A DNA stretch of 13,649 nt from RGIG5612 sp964579345. Lineage in GTDB: Bacteria; Bacillota; Clostridia; Lachnospirales; Lachnospiraceae. Location of the stretch: positions 1-13,649 of the forward strand of contig CAZOHB010000068.1 of NCBI GenBank assembly GCA_964579345.1, written 5' to 3'. The position numbers were made by a program, and so were the translations under genes. This document shows positions 6,722 to 12,421 of the stretch, in pieces. A model generated the notes under the pieces. It was not told the DNA's origin. It saw nothing but the letters and a program-made list of their open reading frames with translations, and did no database searches. Each line of letters begins with the position of its first letter. Position 1 is the first letter of the stretch.

Positions 6722-8184
6722 TTCAGTTTCCAGATCAGATCTTTGATCATCAATTCTTCTTCGAGTTTCTCAGGGGTTGTATCTTTTGTAATATGGACAA
6801 ATTCAAGTCCCATGATCCTTGCGAAGTCATGCATTTGTTCCGCGGAAACATCGTAGGACAGGACGGTATGGTGGGCGCCGCCTGCGGTGATCCAGCATTC
6901 CAGACCGGTTGCAAGATCCGGGTAAACCTTCCACATGACCCGGGCGACAGGCAGATTCGGCATTGGAAGGATCGGTTTTACCGCTTCGATATCCTGAACG
7001 ATCAGGCGCATCCTGCCTCCCATGTCGATCAGGGAGACGACGATCGCAGGTCCTTCTTTTCCTTCAAATACCAGTCTGGCCGGATCTTTTTCATTCATTC
7101 CGATTCCGAGAGGATGGGTCTCGATCTTCGGCTTTCCGGAAGCCAGTGACGGACAGACTTCCAGCATATGCGCGCCAAGGCTGTAGGACTGGTCTTCGGC
7201 AAGATGGTAGGTGTAATCCTCCATGAAACCGGAAGCGCCGTTGCCGCCTTCGCCCATGGCTTTCATGATCGCAGTCATTGCGCTGACTTTCCAGTCGCCT
7301 TCCGCGCCGAAACCGTATCCCTGTGCCATCAGATGCTGTGCGGCAAGCCCCGGAAGCTGCTCCATGCCATAGAGATCCTGGAAAGTATTGGTGAACGCTT
7401 TACAGCCTTCCCGGTCAAGCATCCGCCGGATCGCGATCTCTTCGCACGCCTGATAGCGGACAAGCTCCATCCGGTCTGTGTTCAGTTCATATAAAGTCAG
7501 ATATTCTTTCGTAAGCGCATCGATTTCTTCGTCTGTTACCTTCGCCATTTCTTTTGTCAGATCTCCGACCGCATGGGTGTTGACCTGCCATCCCAGTTTG
7601 ATCTGGGCTTCTACTTTATCCCCTTCCGTAACAGCGACTTCTCTCATGTTGTCACCGAAACGCATAACGGCAAGGGATCTTGAAACGGCTGCGCCGTAAG
7701 CAGCTTTCATCCAATCCGCAAGGCGTTTGTGCACGGCAGGATCCTGCCAGTGTCCGGCGATTATTTTTCTCGGAATCCGGAGACGGGCACCGAGAAAGCC
7801 ATGTTCCCGGTCGCCATGTGCTGCCTGGTTCAGATTCATGAAATCCATATCGATCTCTTTGTCGGGGATCTCTTTATGATATTGTGTTGCAAAGTGACAG
7901 TAAGGTTTCTGAAGGGCGGACAGTCCGTTGATCCACATTTTGCCTGGGGAAAATGTATGGCACCAGGTGATGACACCGCAGCATTCCTCGCGGTAATTCG
8001 CTTCCCGGATCAGATCTGTGATCTCCCGGTTGGACTTCGCAGTTGCCTTGTAAACCAGCGGAAACGGCAGAGCGGCATTTAATTCATCTGCCATTTCCTG
8101 TGCCCGCAGATCAACGGTCTTTAAAACTTCCTCTCCATAAAGATCCTGACTGCCAACGATAAACCAAAACTCATGTTTTTCCAT
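6718..8184 (-). CDS. araA: L-arabinose isomerase
   Basis: This is a 488-residue cytoplasmic, Mn-dependent isomerase converting L-arabinose to L-ribulose, and the first recognised gene of the operon. It opens with FWFIVGSQDLYGEEVL and matches the family to its end. The four metal/catalytic residues of E. coli AraA (Glu306, Glu333, His350, His450) correspond at a constant offset of 11 to Glu295 (GFGAEGDWK), Glu322 (FMEDYTYHL), His339 (GAHMLEVCP) and His439 (GGAHHTV). A strong AAGGAGGAG precedes the ATG. I saw no sugar transporter and no AraR-type regulator nearby. Control probably acts in the 308-base region upstream. Confidence 0.98.
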   Translation of the reverse strand: MEKHEFWFIVGSQDLYGEEVLKTVDLRAQEMADELNAALPFPLVYKATAKSNREITDLIREANYREECCGVITWCHTFSPGKMWINGLSALQKPYCHFATQYHKEIPDKEIDMDFMNLNQAAHGDREHGFLGARLRIPRKIIAGHWQDPAVHKRLADWMKAAYGAAVSRSLAVMRFGDNMREVAVTEGDKVEAQIKLGWQVNTHAVGDLTKEMAKVTDEEIDALTKEYLTLYELNTDRMELVRYQACEEIAIRRMLDREGCKAFTNTFQDLYGMEQLPGLAAQHLMAQGYGFGAEGDWKVSAMTAIMKAMGEGGNGASGFMEDYTYHLAEDQSYSLGAHMLEVCPSLASGKPKIETHPLGIGMNEKDPARLVFEGKEGPAIVVSLIDMGGRMRLIVQDIEAVKPILPMPNLPVARVMWKVYPDLATGLECWITAGGAHHTVLSYDVSAEQMHDFARIMGLEFVHITKDTTPEKLEEELMIKDLIWKLK

Positions 8185-8206
8185 AAATCTCCTCCTTATG
8201 AAGGAA

Positions 8207-8347
8207 TCATCGTTTTTTGTTTTTCCTGTCTGTCGATGTTTTCAGCACGGCAAACTCTTCCACATTCGGTATAGCACCGGGGTTCAGAGCGGTCAAATCG
8301 CCTTTTTTGATGAAGTCATTCATGGAATGATTCTTGCATTTCGGCAT
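8207..8347 (-). CDS. Possible 46-aa ORF in the araA leader (hypothetical)
   Basis: The stretch upstream of araA holds an open frame from an ATG at 8347 to a TGA at 8207-8209, encoding 46 residues that begin MPKCKNHSMNDFIKKGD and end RKNKKR. Codon choice looks gene-like, with a middle motif NPGAIPNVEEFAVL. No Shine-Dalgarno is visible before this ATG or before the internal Met9. It may be an untranslated leader, a decayed gene fragment or a poorly expressed small protein. It would end 22 bases before araA and could share its transcript. I do not recognise a family. Confidence 0.3.
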   Translation of the reverse strand: MPKCKNHSMNDFIKKGDLTALNPGAIPNVEEFAVLKTSTDRKNKKR

Positions 8348-8360
8348 ATGATAAGGTAGA

Positions 8361-8382
8361 ATGGTTAGCGAATGCTAACCAT
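8361..8382. promoter_or_regulatory. Palindromic operator, probably for the adjacent DtxR-family regulator
   Basis: A perfect inverted repeat has arms ATGGTTAGC and GCTAACCAT around GAAT. The cores GGTTAG and CTAACC are the half-sites of the known DtxR/IdeR box (TTAGGTTAG and its complement), here separated by 6 bases instead of 1. The regulator gene starts 111 bases to the right, so autoregulation is the natural guess. The site also lies just upstream of the leftward leader of araA, so a leftward target is possible. Confidence 0.6.
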
Positions 8383-8389
8383 AGCGCGC

Positions 8390-8418
8390 TTGAATGATTT
8401 CGGTCAATATGATATTTT
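8390..8418 (+). promoter_or_regulatory. Candidate promoter of the DtxR-family gene
   Basis: TTGAAT (8390-8395) and TATTTT (8413-8418) are spaced by 17 bases. The element starts 8 bases after the palindrome, so a bound repressor would sit against or overlap the -35 region. Confidence 0.35.
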
Positions 8419-8492
8419 TATATGACAATGTTGTGCTCAGACGGCTGAAGAGCAGAACGAAATAATAGAAGTAAAAGTCAGGAGAATAGGAT

Positions 8493-8861
8493 ATGGCAAT
8501 TCAGGAATCCGGTGAGATGTATTTGGAAACGATACTGATCCTGTCAAGGACGAAAGATAATGTTCATGCGATTGATGTCGGCAAATATATGGGCTACTCC
8601 AAGCCTTCTGTAAGCCGTGCAATGGGAATCTTAAAAGAAGGCGGATTTATTGAGGTCGCGGATTCCGGCGAGATTACGCTCACACCGGCAGGGAAAGAGC
8701 GTGCGGAAGCTGTTTATGAGCGTCACAATGTGATCTCTGAACTTCTGATGAAGATCGGCGTCAGCAAGGAAACTGCGATTGAAGATGCCTGCAAGGCGGA
8801 GCACTATATCAGCGATGAAACCTTTGACGCGCTGAAAAAATATCTGACTGAAAATAAATGA
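8493..8861 (+). CDS. DtxR/MntR-family metal-dependent repressor, short form
   Basis: This 122-residue regulator has a winged helix-turn-helix (about 1-65; recognition helix near SKPSVSRAMGILKEGG) and a dimerisation/metal-binding domain (about 70-122). It lacks the C-terminal SH3-like domain of DtxR. The metal ligands resemble those of iron-sensing DtxR more than Mn-sensing MntR: Met9 in GEMYLETI, His78, Cys100, Glu103 and His104 in ACKAEH match DtxR Met10, His79, Cys102, Glu105 and His106. It therefore probably uses Fe(II) as corepressor; that is inference from ligands. The start is supported by AGGAGAA at 8480-8486. No iron transporter gene is adjacent, so its targets lie elsewhere. Confidence 0.93.
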   Translation: MAIQESGEMYLETILILSRTKDNVHAIDVGKYMGYSKPSVSRAMGILKEGGFIEVADSGEITLTPAGKERAEAVYERHNVISELLMKIGVSKETAIEDACKAEHYISDETFDALKKYLTENK

Positions 8862-8905
8862 AAATTGAGGGCTGAAAAAAGTCTTTCTTTTCATGAGAAA
8901 AATCG

Positions 8906-8935
8906 TTGACAATTCGGAAAGCCCTGTTATATAAT
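8906..8935 (+). promoter_or_regulatory. Strong sigma-A promoter of the tRNA-Gln gene
   Basis: A perfect TTGACA (8906-8911) and a perfect TATAAT (8930-8935) are separated by 18 bases. Transcription would start near 8942, leaving a 5' leader of about six bases for RNase P to remove. Confidence 0.9.
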
Positions 8936-8947
8936 GGCTCTCGCTGA

Positions 8948-9019
8948 AGGGCTATCGCCAAATGGTAAGGCAACGGACTCTGACTCCGTCATTTCCAGGT
9001 TCGAATCCTGGTAGCCCTG
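8948..9019 (+). tRNA. tRNA-Gln (anticodon CUG)
   Basis: A full cloverleaf can be folded by eye: acceptor AGGGCTA with TAGCCCT (9012-9018), D-stem GCC/GGC, anticodon stem ACGGA/TCCGT with loop CTCTGAC giving anticodon CUG, variable loop CATTT, T-stem CCAGG/CCTGG with loop TTCGAAT, and discriminator G at 9019. CAG codons are therefore read as Gln. The 3' CCA is not encoded. The first base pair is A1-U72, not the U1-A72 usual in bacterial tRNA-Gln. The gene stands alone between its own promoter and terminator. Confidence 0.97.
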
Positions 9020-9026
9020 TGAATAT

Positions 9027-9060
9027 AAAGTCAAAAGGATCGATTCCTTTTGACTTTTTT
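9027..9060 (+). terminator. Rho-independent terminator of the tRNA-Gln gene
   Basis: A perfect 13-bp stem, AAAGTCAAAAGGA (9027-9039) with its complement at 9045-9057, encloses a 5-base loop (TCGAT) and runs into a T tract through 9060. Confidence 0.92.
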
Positions 9061-9130
9061 AGTTCACAAAATGTTCCACATATTATGATAAAATCGAAAC
9101 AGAAAAGTTGAAATAAAGGAGGATAAGAAT

Positions 9131-10063
9131 ATGTCACCAGGAAGCTGGATCGTACTTGGAGTTGTTATCGTAATTGTTTTACTCCTGATCTTTACCAATA
9201 TCAGGATCGTTCCCCAGGCGCACGAATATATCATCGAGCTGCTTGGAAAATATCATGCCACCTGGGCGGCAGGACTTCATGTGAAGATTCCTTTTATCTC
9301 CAGAGTGGCAAAGATCGTTACGCTGAAGGAGCAGGTCATCGACTCGCCTCCGCAGCCGGTTATCACAAAAGATAACGTAACGATGCAGATCGACACGGTC
9401 GTATATTTCCGTATCTTTGACTCCAAACTTTATACGTACGGAGCGGTTGATCCGATCTCGGCTCTGGAAAATCTGACAGCGACAACGCTTCGTAACCTGG
9501 TTGGCGAGCTGGAACTTGACGGAACGCTGACCTCCCGTGATACGATCAATGGAAAAATGACCACGATCCTTGACGAGGCTACTGACCAGTGGGGTATCAA
9601 GGTTTCCCGCGTGGAGCTGAAAAATATTATCCCGCCTGCCGAGATTCAGAACGCGATGGAAAAACAGATGAAGGCAGAGCGTGACCGCCGTGAGACATTG
9701 CTGCAGGCAGAAGGCCATAAAGCCGCTGCGATCACAAGAGCGGAAGGCGATAAGCAGGCGATGATCCTTGCAGCAGAAGGTGAACGTGATGCGCGCATCG
9801 CCAGAGCAGAAGGTGAGGCAAAAGCAATCTACCTGGCGAAAAAGGCGGAGGCGGACGGTCTTCGCGCCCTGAAGGAAGCCGGCGTAGATAACGCGGTTCT
9901 CGAACTTAAAAAGTATGAGGCTCTGGTCCAGATGTCAAACGGCAAAGCATCGAAACTGATCGTTCCGACCGATGCGGTAAATGCGGTCAAGGCGAACGTC
10001 ATGTTTTCTGAAACAACAGGGCTGGGAGATGTAACCCCTGCGGAGAAAGAAGAAGCCAAATAA
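9131..10063 (+). CDS. SPFH/Band 7 domain membrane protein (stomatin/QmcA-like)
   Basis: This 310-residue protein has one N-terminal membrane segment (about 5-22), an SPFH/Band 7 domain (about 26-180; VPQAHEYIIELLGKYHATWAAGLH and the GIKVSRVELKNIIPP block are typical), a long Ala/Glu-rich coiled coil (about 175-250) and a charged tail. Such proteins oligomerise into rings or scaffolds in membrane microdomains and assist membrane-protein quality control. The coiled coil has four AEG units at exactly 11-residue spacing (193, 204, 215, 226). AAAGGAGG at 9116-9123 sets the start. The NfeD partner gene often found beside SPFH genes is absent; the gene is flanked by terminators and is monocistronic. 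Confidence 0.93.
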   Translation: MSPGSWIVLGVVIVIVLLLIFTNIRIVPQAHEYIIELLGKYHATWAAGLHVKIPFISRVAKIVTLKEQVIDSPPQPVITKDNVTMQIDTVVYFRIFDSKLYTYGAVDPISALENLTATTLRNLVGELELDGTLTSRDTINGKMTTILDEATDQWGIKVSRVELKNIIPPAEIQNAMEKQMKAERDRRETLLQAEGHKAAAITRAEGDKQAMILAAEGERDARIARAEGEAKAIYLAKKAEADGLRALKEAGVDNAVLELKKYEALVQMSNGKASKLIVPTDAVNAVKANVMFSETTGLGDVTPAEKEEAK

Positions 10064-10093
10064 GCCGGAAGGCTCAATCACAGAAAATCAGAG

Positions 10094-10135
10094 AATCCCA
10101 TCCGAATTCGGAAACGAATCGGGTGGGATTTTTTT
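10094..10135 (+). terminator. Rho-independent terminator after the SPFH gene
   Basis: A long hairpin has AATCCCATCCG (10094-10104) pairing with 10120-10130 and an inner ATTCG/CGAAT, with one bulged A. It is closed by a GAAA tetraloop (10111-10114) and followed by five more T. Confidence 0.9.
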
Positions 10136-10136
10136 C

Positions 10137-10165
10137 TTGACAGTTAATACTATGCAACGTATAGT
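10137..10165 (+). promoter_or_regulatory. Promoter of the padR operon
   Basis: TTGACA (10137-10142) and TATAGT (10160-10165) have the ideal 17-base spacing. The -35 box begins directly after the T-run of the previous terminator, so the operon is insulated from the SPFH gene. Confidence 0.88.
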
Positions 10166-10169
10166 ATTA
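10145..10169. promoter_or_regulatory. Dyad operator overlapping the padR promoter
   Basis: Perfect 9-bp arms TAATACTAT (10145-10153) and ATAGTATTA (10161-10169) surround a 7-base centre. The dyad fills the promoter spacer and covers the -10 box, so a bound repressor would block RNA polymerase. PadR-type regulators bind such AT-rich dyads at their own promoters, so autorepression is likely. Confidence 0.7.
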
Positions 10170-10186
10170 TACGACAGGAGGTAATA

Positions 10187-10504
10187 ATGGACGCGCAAAT
10201 CAAACGAGGGCTGCTGGACATTTGTGTATTGGCGGCAATTAAATATAAAGATTCCTACGGCTATCAGATCATCAAAGATATGAAGCCGTATATGCAGATC
10301 TCGGAGTCGACGCTGTATCCGATTTTGAGAAGGCTCGAGGAAGGAAAATTCCTGAGCGTTTATTCCGTGGAACATAACGGCCGGCTTCGCAAGTACTACC
10401 ATATCGAAAAGAAGGGAATGAAACGGCTCGACGAGTTTACGGAAGAGTGGAAGGAGATCATGTCGGTGTACACCTTCATTACCCGGGAGTCAGATGCGGA
10501 ATAG
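10187..10504 (+). CDS. PadR-family transcriptional regulator
   Basis: This 105-residue winged-helix regulator of the short PadR type shows the family signature: QIKRGLLDICVLAAIKYKDSYGYQII, then STLYPILRRLEEGKFL as recognition helix and wing, and YYHIEKKGMKRL before the C-terminal dimerisation helix (about 82-105). AGGAGG at 10176-10181 precedes the ATG. It is the first gene of an operon with DUF1700 and DUF4097 membrane proteins, a common arrangement in Firmicutes in which the repressor responds to cell-envelope-active compounds or stress. The actual ligand is unknown. Confidence 0.95.
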   Translation: MDAQIKRGLLDICVLAAIKYKDSYGYQIIKDMKPYMQISESTLYPILRRLEEGKFLSVYSVEHNGRLRKYYHIEKKGMKRLDEFTEEWKEIMSVYTFITRESDAE

Positions 10505-10555
10505 AACATGTCACCGAAAACAGGCAGGAAACAGCTTTATAGATGAGGGAAGAAC

Positions 10556-11179
10556 ATGAACAAGCAAGAATTTATCAATGAAATAAAGTTGAGGGTGGAA
10601 GGCCTTCCGGAGGAGGAAGTTGCGAAATCCATTGACTATTATAGCGAAATGATCGATGACCGTATCGAAGACGGAATGACGGAGGAAGAAGCGGTCGAGG
10701 CGGTCGGAACGGTTGATGAGGCGGTCAAGGGAATTCTGGAAAATATTCCGCTGACAAAAGTGATCAAAGCAAAGACGAAGCCGTCAAGAAAATTAAGGGC
10801 GTGGGAGATCGTGCTGCTTGTCCTCGGATCACCGATCTGGGTTCCGCTGCTGATCTGTGCGATCCTGCTGATCATTCTTTTCTACTGCATTATCTGGATC
10901 ATTGTGATCGCGTTCTTTGCAGTCGATATTGCATTTATCGCCGGAGGGCTGGCGGCATTTATTGCAGGTATCATAGGCCTGTTCCATATGGGACCGACCT
11001 ATCCGCTCCTTGCGATCGGCGCAGGACTCTTCCTGCTTGGAATCGGATTCCTGCTTTTGATCCCGCTGATCAAACTGGCAAAGGTTACCGGTAAGCTGGC
11101 AAAAGTGATTGTTCTTTGGATCAAGTCCTGGTTTGTTCCTAAGAAACCGGCAGCAGTGAAAGAAGAACAGGAGGGATAA
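10556..11179 (+). CDS. DUF1700 (HAAS-domain) membrane protein
   Basis: This 207-residue protein has an N-terminal helical HAAS-type domain (about 1-62; MNKQEFINEIKLRVEGLPEE, EMIDDRIEDGMTEEEAVEAVG). A membrane region of three to four helices follows (about 84-175), ending in a basic/acidic cytoplasmic tail. HAAS domains are usually paired with PadR regulators, but their molecular function is not settled. The gene starts 51 bases after padR with a GAGGGAAG ribosome binding site. Its last codons contain the AGGAGG for the next gene, only 3 bases away, so the two are translated together. Confidence 0.9.
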   Translation: MNKQEFINEIKLRVEGLPEEEVAKSIDYYSEMIDDRIEDGMTEEEAVEAVGTVDEAVKGILENIPLTKVIKAKTKPSRKLRAWEIVLLVLGSPIWVPLLICAILLIILFYCIIWIIVIAFFAVDIAFIAGGLAAFIAGIIGLFHMGPTYPLLAIGAGLFLLGIGFLLLIPLIKLAKVTGKLAKVIVLWIKSWFVPKKPAAVKEEQEG

Positions 11180-11182
11180 GAC

Positions 11183-12214
11183 ATGCGCAGATGGGTAAAA
11201 GGACTTTTATTTACGGGTATCGGATTTTTAATCGCAGGAATTATCGTGCTGTTCATAGCATTTGCAGTCAATGGATTCAGCTGGAAAAACACGCTTCTTC
11301 CGGGACATTCAAAGAGAGAGGCAGCGACCAATAATATTGAGGAAAATATCAATGATGAGTTTCTGAATATCCATGTGGAGGTCGGATCTCCTGATATCAA
11401 ACTGGAAAAATCTGAAGACGGGATCTGCCACATCACGTATAAGTACCGCGGCGAAGATCCGCATCTTGTGATCGGCGTTAACGGAGATACATTAGAGATT
11501 AAACAGCTGGATTCCGAAACCAACTTCGACTGGAAACACCCGGATCAGTGGCTGGAGCATTTTTATAATCAGGTCCGGTGGGGATTTAACGATGAAATAG
11601 GAGAGATTGTAATCTCCCTCCCGGAAAAAGAGTACGATACTTTGGACATCAGTACCGCCAGCGGGGATATTGAATCCGTTCAGCCGATCTCCTGCAGCGA
11701 GGCAAACCTGAGCACAGCCAGCGGGGAGATGAATCTTGAGAATATTAAGGGCAAAAGCTCACTGAATCTGGCTTCTGCCAGCGGGGATATCGACATTAAA
11801 AATGCAGAAGGTTTTGAGATGATCAATATTGTATCGGCGAGTGGGGAATTGGAAGTTGTCAATGCATCGGCTGCATCCGAGATGAATGCTACAACGACGA
11901 GCGGCGAGATGACGCTGAATCAGGTTAGCGTCAGCGGCAAGGCCGAGCTTCATTCCACTTCAGGCCGGATCAGTCTGATCAAAACGGAATTTCAGGAGGG
12001 CAAAGCCGAAACGACGAGCGGCGAGATCTATCTGGAGTATGCACAGGCGGAAAAACTTTTCCTGAAAACCACTTCCGGAGATATCCTCGGAAAGATCGAT
12101 GCCGATATCAACGTGCATGGAACCACAACGAGCGGCGATTACAGCGCGCCGAGCGGAACGAAAGGAGACTGGAGAACCGAGACAACGAGCGGCGATGTAC
12201 GGCTTGCTTACTAA
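11183..12214 (+). CDS. DUF4097 beta-helix-like membrane-anchored protein
   Basis: This 343-residue protein has one N-terminal membrane helix (about 7-29). A region predicted to lie outside the cell follows, ending in a repeat domain (about 150-343) of the DUF4097 type related to the LiaG/YvlB group. The repeats carry Ser-Gly followed by Asp/Glu (TASGDI, SASGEL, TTSGEM). Ser-Gly occurs at residues 160, 180, 200, 220, 240 and 260, exactly every 20, and then at 279, 298, 317 and 336, exactly every 19. This fits rungs of a right-handed beta-helix. The start is supported by AGGAGG at 11169-11174. It is the last gene of the padR operon and probably an envelope-stress protein; its precise role is unknown. 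Confidence 0.92.
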   Translation: MRRWVKGLLFTGIGFLIAGIIVLFIAFAVNGFSWKNTLLPGHSKREAATNNIEENINDEFLNIHVEVGSPDIKLEKSEDGICHITYKYRGEDPHLVIGVNGDTLEIKQLDSETNFDWKHPDQWLEHFYNQVRWGFNDEIGEIVISLPEKEYDTLDISTASGDIESVQPISCSEANLSTASGEMNLENIKGKSSLNLASASGDIDIKNAEGFEMINIVSASGELEVVNASAASEMNATTTSGEMTLNQVSVSGKAELHSTSGRISLIKTEFQEGKAETTSGEIYLEYAQAEKLFLKTTSGDILGKIDADINVHGTTTSGDYSAPSGTKGDWRTETTSGDVRLAY

Positions 12215-12238
12215 ATATAGAAAAATGAAATGTTGATC

Positions 12239-12270
12239 AATGCCTCCTGTGCAGGGAGGCATTATTTTTT
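12239..12270 (+). terminator. Rho-independent terminator of the padR operon
   Basis: AATGCCTCC (12239-12247) pairs perfectly with GGAGGCATT (12255-12263) across a 7-base loop and is followed by A and six T. Confidence 0.92.
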
Positions 12271-12295
12271 ATGCGGATATTTTACTACTCTAAAT

Positions 12296-12322
12296 TGACA
12301 AAGAGGCAATATCCGCTATGAT
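12296..12322 (+). promoter_or_regulatory. Probable promoter of the spermidine-synthase-like gene
   Basis: TTGACA (12296-12301) and TATGAT (12317-12322) are separated by 15 bases, shorter than ideal but usable. Transcription would begin around 12329, just ahead of the inverted repeat, giving a 5' leader of about 90 bases. Confidence 0.5.
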
Positions 12323-12338
12323 TATTGGGATGGTTTAA

Positions 12339-12390
12339 CCGAGGGAACGGTTCTTTGTGTTAAAAAGTGAACCGAAAGAACCGTCTCCGG
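12339..12390. repeat. REP-like inverted repeat in the leader
   Basis: ACGGTTCTTT (12347-12356) and AAAGAACCGT (12375-12384) are perfect 10-bp arms around an 18-base loop. The pairing extends outward with small mismatches to CCG/CGG at the edges. An inner GAACCG copy (12369-12374) can pair alternatively. The sequence resembles, from memory, a dispersed palindrome built on GACGGTTCTTT that recurs between genes in many Clostridia. It has no T-run, so it is not a terminator. Confidence 0.55.
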
Positions 12391-12421
12391 GGTAAAAAGA
12401 AATGAAGGAAGTAGTATTTCA

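Larger units (their letters stand above)
8185..8492. other. 308-base region between araA and the DtxR-family gene
   Basis: This divergent region must hold the promoters of the arabinose operon (leftward) and of the metal regulator (rightward). It contains the araA ribosome binding site, the possible 46-codon ORF, and the 22-bp palindrome at 8361-8382. TATCAT (complement of 8348-8353) is a candidate leftward -10 but has no good -35. No convincing AraR or cre operator was found by eye. Confidence 0.6.

Noticed and set aside
8862..8905. Terminator after the DtxR-family gene
   Set aside because: Only a 5-bp TTTTC/GAAAA stem without a T-run; too weak to call.
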